Source: UBA1422 sp041752735 (lineage in GTDB: Bacteria; Bacillota; Clostridia; Peptostreptococcales; Anaerovoracaceae). From it: a stretch of 64,000 nucleotides of DNA. Made by a program: the position numbers and the translations under genes. The stretch is taken from the NCBI GenBank assembly GCA_041752735.1, contig JBGSVW010000026.1:1-64000 (forward strand). The letters run 5' to 3'. The notes beneath the pieces are model-generated. The model had not been told where the DNA came from. It saw only the letters and a list, made by a program, of their open reading frames with translations, and did not search any database. Shown here one piece after another: positions 1 through 8,297 of the stretch (the stretch's first letter is position 1; each line of letters starts with the position of its first letter).

Positions 1-165
1 TTCTATATAGGAGAGTGCTTCATTAATACTAAGCATGTATCCACCGGTTCCGTAAACCGGGATATCCCCCTCGGATAGATGTTTGTAATCTTTTCCACCA
101 CGAACATCGACTACTTCACACAACTTACGCTGTTCCCAAGAGATTTTATTTGTGCAAATAAACAT
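1..165 (-). CDS. Type I restriction enzyme specificity subunit (HsdS), partial
   Basis: Reading the minus strand from an ATG at 165 to the window edge gives about 55 residues. They include WEQRKL followed by a stretch ending in GDIPVYGTGGYM, which is typical of a target-recognition domain start in HsdS subunits of type I restriction-modification systems. HsdS binds DNA and sets the recognition sequence for HsdM and HsdR. The gene continues beyond the window. The same frame stays open for about 18 codons upstream of the ATG, with no strong ribosome-binding site. This could therefore be a complete start, or a displaced half-gene of the kind used in HsdS shuffling. The family call is good; the start is uncertain. 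Confidence 0.7.
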   Translation of the reverse strand, partial: MFICTNKISWEQRKLCEVVDVRGGKDYKHLSEGDIPVYGTGGYMLSINEALSYIE

Positions 166-429
166 ATATATTTCACCACAGATTTTGTCAAGTAGATGGT
201 AATCCTTGGCAAACAGCGCTTACTGTTCTATAAGTAGTATGCCTACTACATTTTCGACGCATTATTTAATCCTCTCACTTGAAAACCCACCCCGAGCGGT
301 GTAAAATAAACGTTGTATCATAGTGGGGAAAGCAATGAAAAATTGGGTTCAAATGCTAATAATTGAAAACATGAGAAGTTAGGCGGAAGGCTGCCTGGCT
401 TTTTGTTTTTGTGTGGAAGAGGAAAACAA

Positions 430-1554
430 ATGACTGATAGAAATTACGAAGCAATAATTCAACAATATATCGAGAAATTCAATTTTTTGAATAGCCCTGT
501 GAATGATGAAACCTATAAATGGGATGCATTCGCACATTTTCACGAGCATTGGGATCCCAATGTAAAGGATGATGAATTTCCTACAATGATAAAAGAGTCC
601 TTTAGAAAGACCAGTAACCTTATTAACAATAGTATGGTACTTCCAGCTGCAGGAATATGTCAACTTGCTGAGTTGGAACCCGCAGGGGTTAGAGAGCTTT
701 TTCATCAGCTTTCCCAAGATGATGGCGGTGATATTAAGCTTCGCCAGGAACGTATTGAAAACTTCGTTGAAGATATTTCGTTTTTAATGGAGAAACACAT
801 TCCGAAGAGTTGGAAATTCCGACAAGACTTCCGCGTGGCACTATTCTATCTAAACCTCATCTACCCTGATAAAAATTATATATTTAAAGCCACGGAAGCC
901 AAGGAATTTGCTGATCGCGTTTCTATTGCGGAAGATTTTGGATCGGGGAAGCACTTCTCATTGGCAAGTTATTACAAAATGTGTGACTCGTTGCTTTCAA
1001 AGATAAAAGAGCATGATGAGCTTATGGCAGTGCACGAAACCCGTTGGGAGATTCGAAAGGAGTGGGATGATTCAGTAACCTTAGTTAATGATGATTACCA
1101 TATTCTAGTGTACGATATTTTATACTGCGCGCATGGGTATGGTTTATATGTAGATGTGCCTAAACTATATGGAAAAAAGCCAAAAAATGTCCCGGAAAAG
1201 AAAATCCAAAAGAGCGAAGTTGAAGTGGAACTTGAACAAAAACGCCTAGAATTACTAAAGATAGAAGCTGAACTGCAAAATTTGCCAATAACTGACTTGT
1301 CGGGGATGCTTGTGTCTCACAAAGAATTCGGGGAGGGAAATATAGTGGATCAAGGTGATGAACGTATTTCGGTTGAGTTTTCGACAGGGCTGAAGAAGTT
1401 CAAATTACCAGAAGCATTTACGAATGGCTACCTGAAGGCCTCAGACGAGTCTGAAAGGTTAAATTCAGTCAAGAAGAAAGCAGAGATTCAAGAGGCTTTA
1501 CGATTAATAAAGAGTGAAGTACTAAGAATTGAGAGTAGATTGAAATGGCTGTAG
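430..1554 (+). CDS. Hypothetical protein paired with a GmrSD-like nuclease
   Basis: This 374-residue protein is not recognised. The ATG at 430 is chosen because GAGG lies about 9 bases upstream; an upstream in-frame TTG has no such site. The body is mostly helical by composition. It has a charged helical stretch around residues 260-290 (KSEVEVELEQKRLELL), then a small beta-rich module (SHKEFGEGNIVDQGDERI) resembling the Tudor/SH3-like DNA-binding module at the C-terminus of some helicases, and a final helix. The gene ends 55 bp before the DUF262/DUF1524 nuclease on the same strand, so the two probably form one operon. A role in the same defence system is inferred only from that pairing. Confidence 0.6.
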   Translation: MTDRNYEAIIQQYIEKFNFLNSPVNDETYKWDAFAHFHEHWDPNVKDDEFPTMIKESFRKTSNLINNSMVLPAAGICQLAELEPAGVRELFHQLSQDDGGDIKLRQERIENFVEDISFLMEKHIPKSWKFRQDFRVALFYLNLIYPDKNYIFKATEAKEFADRVSIAEDFGSGKHFSLASYYKMCDSLLSKIKEHDELMAVHETRWEIRKEWDDSVTLVNDDYHILVYDILYCAHGYGLYVDVPKLYGKKPKNVPEKKIQKSEVEVELEQKRLELLKIEAELQNLPITDLSGMLVSHKEFGEGNIVDQGDERISVEFSTGLKKFKLPEAFTNGYLKASDESERLNSVKKKAEIQEALRLIKSEVLRIESRLKWL

Positions 1555-1609
1555 AATATTACAAGTGACCAATACATGGATGATACTATGTGTACAATGA
1601 GGAGAAAAG

Positions 1610-3658
1610 ATGGAAGCACATGAGATTAGATTATTAGAGTTTCTAGGATCAAGCAAACGAACTTTTAACATCCCGGTTTATCAACGTAATTACAATTGGA
1701 AGAAAGAGCATTGTGAACGATTATTTAACGATGTGGAAAATATAGCAAAAAGTAACTTAGAGATTAACCATTTTATTGGGACAGTTGTCTATGTAAAATC
1801 AAAGACATTACCTAATTTTATGGAGCTTATTTTGATTGATGGCCAACAAAGAATCACTACCGTCATGCTGTTAATTAAAGCACTTCATGATGCCATAGAA
1901 GATAAAGCAATGAAAGAGGATATATGGGAAACATATCTTATTAATAAACATGCCCCAGAAAAATATAGGGTTAAATTAAAGCCAATCGAGACGGATCAAC
2001 ACTCGTTTGAAAAAGTATTTGAAGGAGAACACGACCCAACTGATTCGAATATTTCTAGGAATTACAGGCTCTTTCAAGAAATGATAGCTAGTTCGGATAA
2101 CTCTCCAGAAGAACTATACTATGCATTGAGTAATGTTGAAATAGTGTATATTTCACTGGATAAAGAGAAAAGATCTGAGAATCCGCAGTTAATTTTTGAA
2201 AGTATAAATTCTACAGGATTATACTTAACACCTGCTGATTTAATTAGAAATTTCCTATTAATGAATAACTCATACGAACGGCAAACGGAGTTATACAAAA
2301 AATACTGGTTAAAAATAGAAGATTTGATTACAAATAGTCGAATGTCAGATTTCATTAGAGATTATTTAACTGCAAAAACTAGGATGATACCGAAAAAAGA
2401 CGAGGTATACCCTGAATTCAAATTGTTTGTAACAGGGAGTGGAAATGCTGATAATACAGAAGCTGTATTATCAGATCTCTTGATATATGCTGGTTATTAT
2501 GCTTGGCTTGTGACGTGTAATAGTCCACATAAGGATATCAACTACAAACTTAGGCAGTTTCAACTTCTGAAATCAACCGTAGTATATCCATTGCTAATGA
2601 TATTGCTAAAGTTGTGGGATTTGGAAAAGTCTGTTGAAAGAGAAAACCTACTTGAGACCCTAAATATAATGATTACATATATTTTCAGGCGGGAGGTTTG
2701 TGGATACCCAACTAACGCATTAAACAAACTCGTACCGTCGATCATTCAAGAAATATTGACAGCAAATTCGCCAGACGTATTTGAAACCACAATTCAATTC
2801 TTGCTCAATAAATCATTGACTCTAACATTTCCCAGAAATGAAGAATTTTGCAATTGCTTTGTATCTAAAAGTATCTATAAAACAAAGATTGATAAATATA
2901 CGTTATCACAAATCGAGTTATTTAAAAATAAGGAAGCGGTGGACATAAACGGAGACATTACGATTGAGCATATTATGCCACAAAAACTAAACGATAAATG
3001 GCAAGAGCAACTTGGAGAAAATTATCATGAAATCCATAGTCAATATTTACACACGATTGGAAATCTTGCATTATCTGGTTATAATCCCGAGCTATCAAAT
3101 ATGGCATTTGAGCAAAAAAAATCTATTTACGCAAAATCAAACATTGAACTGACAAGAGCAATAAGTGACTTTGAGAATTGGACCGAAAAGGCCATCACTG
3201 TTAGAGCTGAGGGGCTTTGTGAGATAGCCTTACAAATATGGGATATCCCCGCAGAGTATAATGATAAGAAGGCTAGCGTTTCCTCGTTGGATTATAGCAC
3301 TCAGTATTCATTTTCCGATGACATTGATGTTACTGGTGAAAAGCCTGCCACCTTAACTATTTGCGGTAAATCATATTTTGTCGATTCGTGGAAAGGGATA
3401 ATGAAAAGATTGTATACTGAACTATACGAACTTGATTCAGAGCTATTTGCATCACTCATGAAGCATAGCGATTTCATGGGCAAATATAAGAACATATTAT
3501 CAGCTACTGATACTGGCCTAAGATCACCATTAAAAATCTCAGAAGGAATCTATGTTGAAACTAATTTAAATGCTGTGGCAATACTAAAGTATTGCGGGGT
3601 GTTGTCTGAGCACTATTCATTTGAAGATGAAGTATATTTTACTCTGGCATCAAAGTAA
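1610..3658 (+). CDS. DUF262/DUF1524 (GmrSD-like) restriction endonuclease
   Basis: This 682-residue protein combines two domains that are separate in some phage-restriction systems. The N-terminal DUF262 (ParB-like, GmrS-type) domain shows FNIPVYQRNYNW near residue 20 and the signature DGQQRITT near residue 77. The DUF1524 (GmrD-type His-Me nuclease) part shows IEHIMPQKL near residue 450, followed by HTIGNLALSGYNPELSNM. Characterised GmrSD enzymes cut glucosylated hydroxymethylcytosine phage DNA using NTP. This fused single-chain form matches the family layout. The last 150 residues resemble the accessory C-terminal domain seen in many DUF262 proteins. The start has GAGGAG 5-10 bases upstream. 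Target modification cannot be inferred from sequence. Confidence 0.85.
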   Translation: MEAHEIRLLEFLGSSKRTFNIPVYQRNYNWKKEHCERLFNDVENIAKSNLEINHFIGTVVYVKSKTLPNFMELILIDGQQRITTVMLLIKALHDAIEDKAMKEDIWETYLINKHAPEKYRVKLKPIETDQHSFEKVFEGEHDPTDSNISRNYRLFQEMIASSDNSPEELYYALSNVEIVYISLDKEKRSENPQLIFESINSTGLYLTPADLIRNFLLMNNSYERQTELYKKYWLKIEDLITNSRMSDFIRDYLTAKTRMIPKKDEVYPEFKLFVTGSGNADNTEAVLSDLLIYAGYYAWLVTCNSPHKDINYKLRQFQLLKSTVVYPLLMILLKLWDLEKSVERENLLETLNIMITYIFRREVCGYPTNALNKLVPSIIQEILTANSPDVFETTIQFLLNKSLTLTFPRNEEFCNCFVSKSIYKTKIDKYTLSQIELFKNKEAVDINGDITIEHIMPQKLNDKWQEQLGENYHEIHSQYLHTIGNLALSGYNPELSNMAFEQKKSIYAKSNIELTRAISDFENWTEKAITVRAEGLCEIALQIWDIPAEYNDKKASVSSLDYSTQYSFSDDIDVTGEKPATLTICGKSYFVDSWKGIMKRLYTELYELDSELFASLMKHSDFMGKYKNILSATDTGLRSPLKISEGIYVETNLNAVAILKYCGVLSEHYSFEDEVYFTLASK

Positions 3659-3762
3659 AAGAAAGTTTGCGTAGCATACACAATGCTATTCTTCGGCAAA
3701 GCTATCCAAACAAAGATACATGTCATGTCCTATAATGCCCGTGAATAATGGAGAGTCTTCAA

Positions 3763-4230
3763 ATGACGAAACAACCCACAGAACAAAAACTATTAGCCAT
3801 TGAGCTCATCCTGGAAGATGGCATGAGTACTTCTGCTGCAGCTGACATGGTTGGCGAAACACCGGAAACCGTCGAAAAGTGGCTCGCTGATTATGAGAAA
3901 GAACAAGAAGATAAACTTCGCCGGCAAGAAGCTGAGCTGATTACAATGCAAAAACGAATTGATGAGATCCAGGAAGATATTGCCATCCATCGAGCGACCT
4001 ATAACCTTATCATGGATCATCCGGACCCGAAAGCCGAAAAGGCGGCCAGAAAACACTGGGAGACAATCCCGGAAAAGGTCAGGCATAAGATTATCACTAA
4101 TGCCTTCTGTGTTGACTGCGGAGCAACGATTATAACCGATTACATCATGCAGGGCGATGAAGAGGGAATCACGCTTTATGGGAAATGTGGAAAGTGTGGT
4201 AAAAGTATGGCGACGAGTGTGGAAATATAG
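3763..4230 (+). CDS. Small helix-turn-helix / coiled-coil / zinc-ribbon protein
   Basis: This 155-residue protein has three visible parts. An N-terminal segment, residues 5-40 (SAAADMVGETPETVEKWL), reads like the helix-turn-helix of IS3-type orfA proteins. A charged coiled coil follows, rich in E, K, Q and R. A C-terminal zinc ribbon has CVDC and CGKCGKC pairs. The ATG at 3763 is preferred over 3748 because GGAGAG lies just ahead of it. No transposase catalytic partner follows, so it is more likely a DNA-binding accessory protein than a transposase subunit. Function unknown. Confidence 0.5.
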   Translation: MTKQPTEQKLLAIELILEDGMSTSAAADMVGETPETVEKWLADYEKEQEDKLRRQEAELITMQKRIDEIQEDIAIHRATYNLIMDHPDPKAEKAARKHWETIPEKVRHKIITNAFCVDCGATIITDYIMQGDEEGITLYGKCGKCGKSMATSVEI

Positions 4231-4326
4231 TTTGCTAAATAATGATTTCACAAACATAACACATTTGTTCTATAAAATCATATTATAAGGAAATACTGTG
4301 ACAGCGAGATGCTGGGGAGAAATACT

Positions 4327-4683
4327 ATGGACGTGTATGCAATGATAAAAGATGCAATAAACATCGCGCAGAAAGGGGACAACATTGATTTAATGAGAAA
4401 ACTTATCGATGTTCAATCCGAGCTAGTTGATCTGCAAAAGCGAAATTTAGAGTTGGGTGAAGAGAATATTGCATTAAAAGCGGCTGCAAAGATTAAGGAC
4501 AATATTGAATACAATCAAGCCAGAACATTGGCCTTCCAGATTGAGAATGGAAACAAGGTCGGTCCATTTTGCACTTCTTGTTTCGAGAAGGACGGAAAAC
4601 TCTATTCAATGAGACGATGGGATGGCCAAAAATGGCATTGCCCAATCTGTAAGGGTATGGTATACGAAAATGGTATGTATTAA
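4327..4683 (+). CDS. Hypothetical coiled-coil protein with C-terminal zinc ribbon
   Basis: 118 residues. A GGGGAG ribosome-binding site 9 bases before the ATG at 4327 decides the start. The first 60 residues are helical and coiled-coil-like (LIDVQSELVDLQKRNLELGE). The C-terminus carries CTSC and CPIC pairs about 30 residues apart, a rubredoxin-like or treble-clef zinc ribbon with a conserved-looking WHCPIC. Proteins of this architecture are common in Clostridia near prophage or defence genes and have no assigned role. It follows another zinc-ribbon gene by about 100 bp, and the two may belong to the same accessory cassette. Confidence 0.6.
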   Translation: MDVYAMIKDAINIAQKGDNIDLMRKLIDVQSELVDLQKRNLELGEENIALKAAAKIKDNIEYNQARTLAFQIENGNKVGPFCTSCFEKDGKLYSMRRWDGQKWHCPICKGMVYENGMY

Positions 4684-4892
4684 TAACAAATTCTATTGCT
4701 CAACTGATTTACTTGAATTGATGGATTGGGTTATATGACGTAAAAAATGACGTAAAACTCTGACATAAGCCAACATAACAGGTCATAAGCGGGACTAGAA
4801 AACGTATTCTAGAATGGCTGTTAATTCCACTTCAGCCCTAGAGACACGTAGGGAGCACACCGTAGCCAGCACATTCGAGTCCCATGTCCTCC

Positions 4893-4939
4893 GCATAAAA
4901 CAAAACAGTACAAAAAATCGGTACTGTTTTGTTTTATGC
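4893..4939. terminator. Perfect 19-bp inverted repeat, probable bidirectional terminator
   Basis: Positions 4893-4911 and 4921-4939 are exact reverse complements, separated by a 9-base loop. The stem is A/T rich with runs of A and T on its flanks, so it could end transcription in both directions, between the rightward gene ending at 4683 and the leftward small genes starting at 5379. About 200 bp of sequence without a gene precede it. A perfect 19-bp match is longer than most terminators, so another role cannot be excluded. Confidence 0.6.
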
Positions 4940-5021
4940 TTTAATTTACTGATAAACTTAGGGTTTTCTTATCTATAATAGGCGCATTTAGTGACCTTAT
5001 TTGATCGCCGAATTATTTTAG

Positions 5022-5108
5022 CTAAATTATGTTCAGAATCCAAAGTACGATAAGAATAACCACTATTACGCCGATGATACCCAACCCTCGACCCGTATTA
5101 TTACCCAT
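5022..5108 (-). CDS. 28-residue single-helix membrane peptide
   Basis: A minus-strand ORF with ATG at 5106-5108, TAG at 5022-5024 and a good ribosome-binding site (AAAGGTGAG) 7-8 bases upstream. It encodes 28 residues: a short polar head (MGNNTGRG) and one hydrophobic helix (IIGVIVVILIVLWIL). It lies just downstream of csbD on the same strand and is probably cotranscribed. The composition resembles the very small hydrophobic stress-associated peptides of Firmicutes. Function unknown. It is too short for standard ORF calls, but the ribosome-binding site and context support it. Confidence 0.55.
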   Translation of the reverse strand: MGNNTGRGLGIIGVIVVILIVLWILNII

Positions 5109-5154
5109 AATAAACTCACCTTTCTAATTGAATATAATAAAGTTTGAATACTGA

Positions 5155-5379
5155 CTATTTGTCATCCTCGTTGTCTTTTGATTTGTCTATGTTGTCATTA
5201 ATCTTTCTTGCGATGTCCTCTTTTAGGTCATAAGCCTTTTCCTTAGTGTCCGCGATGGAAGACTGAATCTTTCCCTTCAATTCTAACTCTTCATTATTAG
5301 TAACTTTTCCGATAGCTTCTTTAACTTCGCCTACTACTTTATTTTTTGCATTTTCAATTTTGCCTTTAGAATCTGTCAT
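5155..5379 (-). CDS. csbD: CsbD family stress protein
   Basis: This 74-residue, highly charged protein begins MTDSKGKIENAKNKVVGEVKE and keeps the G-K-hydrophobic repeat typical of CsbD. The family is induced by general stress or sigma-B type regulators in many bacteria, and its biochemical role is unknown. GGAGGT sits 7 bases upstream of the ATG at 5379. It is the first gene of a leftward unit with the 28-residue membrane peptide. The family assignment is firm. Sigma-B control is only family knowledge. Confidence 0.85.
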   Translation of the reverse strand: MTDSKGKIENAKNKVVGEVKEAIGKVTNNEELELKGKIQSSIADTKEKAYDLKEDIARKINDNIDKSKDNEDDK

Positions 5380-5775
5380 AGTTAAGACCTCCTTTTTCTA
5401 TAAAAATGAATGGTATCTATAATCATTAGATGGATAAAGTCTAAATCAAGATGGTAAAGAGAAATGGGTCCTTATGTGTTCTAGGTATGTTAAGTATACT
5501 CCTAATTGCCTGAAAAATGAAAAAACATGCAAATATATTTTGGGGTACTATTCAAAGTAGATTTTTGAAGCAAATTAGCACACCTCAAACAGCCGGTTAA
5601 CTAGCTTAAATTCATCACTTGTGCAAGAGGTATTGGATTCGAAATGCCTCGAATTTAACATCTATGAGTCATTTTCATTCCATCCTAACGTTACTAGTGG
5701 TACAATTATAATAAATGAGTAAGAACAGTGTCATAGAAGTGCTTCTTGCAAGAGAACCAATAGAAGGAGATCGCC
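5380..5775. other. Intergenic region between divergent csbD and hemerythrin genes
   Basis: About 395 bp with no gene. It must hold the csbD promoter on the minus strand. A TATAAT-like box at 5707-5712 lies ahead of the hemerythrin gene. A partial copy of the CCGGC hairpin repeat family starts near 5590 (ACAGCCGGTTAACTAGCTTA), without a clear second arm. Nothing else was recognised. Confidence 0.4.
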
Positions 5776-6336
5776 ATGATTAGAGTCACACAGGATTTAA
5801 GAGATGAACATGAGACATTGCAAAGGGTCATGGAGGTACTTGAAAAGTTGATAAATCTGGGCAACCATACTGAATTGGACTTAAATCAAATCCAAAATGA
5901 AATAGTATATTTTCTTAGGACATTTGTCGATAAATGCCATCACGGCAAGGAAGAAGGGATACTGTTCCCAGCAATGATAAAGGCAAGCAACACTCTTTTC
6001 GAAGCGTCAATTCGCTTCATGCTACAGGATCATACGAAGGGAAGAGAATTGGTAAATTCAATGAATCGTGCAGCTAAACATGGGGACACAGTCAGCTTTA
6101 ATCTTTCAGCCGCAGCATATAGGGAACTTCTTATCCCTCATATTGAAAAGGAAAATCATATTCTATTTGAAATGGCCGACAGAACAATTCCAGAAAACAA
6201 ATGGGAGGCACTCCTATGGCAATACGATGAGCATGAAGAAAATGTGATTGGTCCTGGTGTCCATGAAAAGCTTCATGAACTCATTGAAAAATGGGATGAA
6301 CAGATTGAGTCAGAAGAAGAAAATCTCCGCGAGTAA
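5776..6336 (+). CDS. Hemerythrin HHE-domain protein
   Basis: 186 residues with the four-helix HHE pattern: H near 12 (DLRDEHETL), HHGKEE near residues 57-62, a third His near residue 86 (QDHTKG) and HIEKENHILF near 122-130, plus a later DEHEE. These His/Glu residues would hold a di-iron centre. In anaerobes such soluble hemerythrin-like proteins bind O2, NO or iron and are linked to oxidative stress tolerance. A strong GAAGGAG precedes the ATG. It opens a rightward row of stress-type genes that includes superoxide dismutase. Confidence 0.85.
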   Translation: MIRVTQDLRDEHETLQRVMEVLEKLINLGNHTELDLNQIQNEIVYFLRTFVDKCHHGKEEGILFPAMIKASNTLFEASIRFMLQDHTKGRELVNSMNRAAKHGDTVSFNLSAAAYRELLIPHIEKENHILFEMADRTIPENKWEALLWQYDEHEENVIGPGVHEKLHELIEKWDEQIESEEENLRE

Positions 6337-6436
6337 GCAGTTGACAGGCCATGACTTCCCCCTTGCCTTACCGAAGTATTTATGTGATTGAATCCACGTG
6401 ATTACATAGCGAAGCAGACAGATTGTATATTTGTGT

Positions 6437-6550
6437 TATAATGAATTTAGAAAATTCGAAATATTTCGAGTTTCCCGCCCAATTGCTACATTGATTACAT
6501 ATTTTTGATATAGCTAATATTGCGACCTGATAAATACGGTCGCTTTTTTT
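6437..6550 (+). promoter_or_regulatory. Promoter-like box, 14-bp palindrome and terminator-like hairpin in a leader
   Basis: A TATAAT box at 6437-6442 is followed by a perfect palindrome TCGAAATATTTCGA at 6456-6469. At 6522-6543 GCGACC pairs with GGTCGC ahead of seven T residues at 6544-6550. The layout, a promoter then about 75 nt of leader ending in an intrinsic terminator 30 nt before the next gene, suggests either a small RNA or attenuation of the YggT-like gene. The palindrome could instead be an operator. No known riboswitch class was recognised. Confidence 0.45.
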
Positions 6551-6580
6551 ATTTAAATTTTGAAAGGTATGGTCAAAAGA

Positions 6581-6931
6581 ATGGATAATCAAGAAAATAA
6601 ATACAGTTTTTCCCGAGGTAGTTTTGGTATTCAGCGAATTATTGTCACACTCTTTGGCATCATTGAGTTTATTCTGGCGTTCCGCTTCGTACTAAAACTT
6701 CTGGGAGCCGACGAAGGCAATGGCTTCGTGCAAGGAGTGTACAATATTACTCAACCTGTTATAGGACTCTTTGAAGGTATTTTCTCAACAATAAATATCA
6801 ACATAGCAGGGATGAATGGTGTTTTAGAACCTGCAACCATCATTGCAGTTGTAATTATCGGATTAATTGAATGGGTTTTGTTAAAGCTGATTTCAAAGCG
6901 ATCCGGAAGCGGCCTATCAAAGGTTGCGTAA
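6581..6931 (+). CDS. YggT-like small membrane protein
   Basis: 116 residues from the ATG at 6581; upstream in-frame TTG 6560 and ATG 6569 are possible, with GAAAGG nearby. Three hydrophobic segments are seen, around residues 17-38 (IIVTLFGIIEFILAFRFVLK), 50-70 and 88-108. The RFVLKLLGA stretch is like the YggT/YlmG family of two- to four-helix membrane proteins. In stress gene clusters of Clostridia and Bacilli such proteins sit beside very small membrane peptides, as here. Its molecular role is not established. Confidence 0.55.
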   Translation: MDNQENKYSFSRGSFGIQRIIVTLFGIIEFILAFRFVLKLLGADEGNGFVQGVYNITQPVIGLFEGIFSTININIAGMNGVLEPATIIAVVIIGLIEWVLLKLISKRSGSGLSKVA

Positions 6932-6958
6932 GTTACAAATAAGAAAGGATGATAAATT

Positions 6959-7108
6959 ATGTTATGGACTGTTGCGATAATATTGGTTGTTTTCTGGTTG
7001 ATAGGATTGATTACATCAATCGGCGGAGCATTGATACATGTGCTTCTAGTGTTTGCATTGGTTTTAATCATATTGCAGATGATACAGGGAAGACGAAAGA
7101 CAAAGTAG
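6959..7108 (+). CDS. lmo0937-like very small membrane protein, copy 1
   Basis: A 49-residue protein starting MLWTVAIILVVFWLIGLITS, with a GGA-type glycine turn and a second hydrophobic helix ending in QGRRKTK. This two-helix hairpin with a basic tail is typical of the lmo0937 family of Firmicute membrane peptides. GAAAGGATG lies 8 bases upstream of the ATG. An almost identical leader and start recur in the next gene, so the two are a tandem duplication. Role unknown; the genes usually accompany stress genes. Confidence 0.75.
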   Translation: MLWTVAIILVVFWLIGLITSIGGALIHVLLVFALVLIILQMIQGRRKTK

Positions 7109-7156
7109 TTAACGTTTTGATTTTAACGAGTCAATAGTACGAAAGGATGATAAATT

Positions 7157-7297
7157 ATGTTATGGACTATAGCGATAATATTGGTTGTTTTATGGGCACT
7201 GGGGCTGCTTACCTCAATGGGTGGCGGGCTCATACACATTTTATTGGTCATTGCGCTAGTTGTAATTGTAATACAAGTGCTGCAAGGCCGAAGATAA
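7157..7297 (+). CDS. lmo0937-like very small membrane protein, copy 2
   Basis: A 46-residue paralogue of the preceding gene, starting MLWTIAIILVVLWALGLLTS and ending LQGRR. The sequence from the ribosome-binding site through the first ten codons (GAAAGGATGATAAATTATG) is nearly the same as in copy 1, while the second helix has diverged (MGGGLIHILLVIALVVIVIQ). This supports duplication and then drift with both copies kept. Two hydrophobic helices and a basic C-terminus are predicted. It probably shares a transcript with its twin. Confidence 0.75.
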   Translation: MLWTIAIILVVLWALGLLTSMGGGLIHILLVIALVVIVIQVLQGRR

Positions 7298-7357
7298 TTG
7301 TTTAATAGAAAATAATTTCTGTTAAACAAAATTACAATCGGAGAGGATTGTGAACAC

Positions 7358-8236
7358 TTGAAAAAGATAAAGAGTAAACGCTCGCCGCTGCTACTTATTA
7401 CCGGGTTGCTGATAGTTATATTGGCGATTCCAGTAGTAAGTTATGCAGCGCAGACAACCGTGAATCTGGGCACAACCAGCACATTTGCCGTATTAGCCGG
7501 CACAACAATTACCAATATCGGTTCAACTGAAATCAATGGAAGTGCCGGTAGTGACATAGGGACTTTCCCCGGGGTAGCCAGTACAACGTCCGCAGATGCA
7601 ACGATAAGTGAGTCAGTGAGTTTATCAAGCCCCGATGCAAAAGCAGCCCAAGAAGATTTGGTAGCGGCATACAACGATGCAGCCGGACGATCTCCGGTCA
7701 CCCGAATCTCTACAAAGCTCGGGGGAAAAACATTAAAGCCAGGCGTATACGATTCAGCAAGCGGTACATTTGAACTTACCGGAACGCTTACCCTTGATGC
7801 CCAAGGAGATCCAGATGGCGTCTTTATCTTCTTGATGGACTCAACGTTGGTTACAGCGTCAAACAGCATTGTGGATACAATTGGAAGTGCACGATATGGG
7901 CGTATATATTGGAAGGTTGGCAGCAGTGCAACCCTAGGAGCAGACTCTGAGTTTGCGGGGCATATACTTGCGCTAACATCGATTGATGCGAAAAAGGACG
8001 CAACCATCCGAGGCCAACTTTTGGCTATAAATGGTGAAGTGAGACTAGACAACAACCAAATCACAAATGGCCTTTCCACTACTATTCGTACATCCACCGT
8101 CTCGGGAGGAGAATTGCCTGAAACGGCGATTCCATGGTATAGCATCTTGATGGTTGGTGTAGGTTTGGCTTCTGCAGGGTTTGTATTCTGGGTCTATCGC
8201 AGACGATATGCGTATAATATAAAAAACTTGGTGTAA
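7358..8236 (+). CDS. DUF3494 ice-binding-like protein with C-terminal membrane anchor
   Basis: 292 residues from a TTG start with GGAGAGG upstream. Residues 1-30 form a signal peptide (KKIKSKRSPLLLITGLLIVI) ending near SYA. The mature part, about 35-245, is a DUF3494 domain: VNLGTTSTFAVLAGTTITNIG, GVYDSASGTFELTGTLTLD, DGVFIFLMDSTLVT and GHILALTSIDAKKDATIRGQ fit the beta-solenoid of the DUF3494/IBP-1 fold. A C-terminal helix (ILMVGVGLASAGFVFWVY) followed by basic RRR residues anchors it to the membrane. Family members include true ice-binding proteins and adhesion-type proteins; which applies here cannot be told from sequence. Confidence 0.85.
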   Translation: MKKIKSKRSPLLLITGLLIVILAIPVVSYAAQTTVNLGTTSTFAVLAGTTITNIGSTEINGSAGSDIGTFPGVASTTSADATISESVSLSSPDAKAAQEDLVAAYNDAAGRSPVTRISTKLGGKTLKPGVYDSASGTFELTGTLTLDAQGDPDGVFIFLMDSTLVTASNSIVDTIGSARYGRIYWKVGSSATLGADSEFAGHILALTSIDAKKDATIRGQLLAINGEVRLDNNQITNGLSTTIRTSTVSGGELPETAIPWYSILMVGVGLASAGFVFWVYRRRYAYNIKNLV

Positions 8237-8297
8237 ATGCGGTGGATTTGATGAGAATTAAAAAGTAAATTGTTATTGATGAAAGGCAGGCACTCAA

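Noticed and set aside
3763..4230. IS3-type transposase subunit
   Set aside because: The helix-turn-helix resembles orfA, but a C-terminal zinc ribbon replaces the usual ending, and no DDE transposase or terminal repeats are present.
4800..4895. A possible 3' end of tRNA-Ser or tmRNA (TTCGAGTCCCATGTCCTCCG)
   Set aside because: The T-arm does not pair properly, no CCA follows and no 5' half is found, so the resemblance is too weak to call.
7441..8145. Long minus-strand ORF of 234 codons opposite the DUF3494 gene
   Set aside because: It is a shadow of a gene with clear signal peptide, family motifs and membrane anchor; the minus frame has no ribosome-binding site or recognisable domain.
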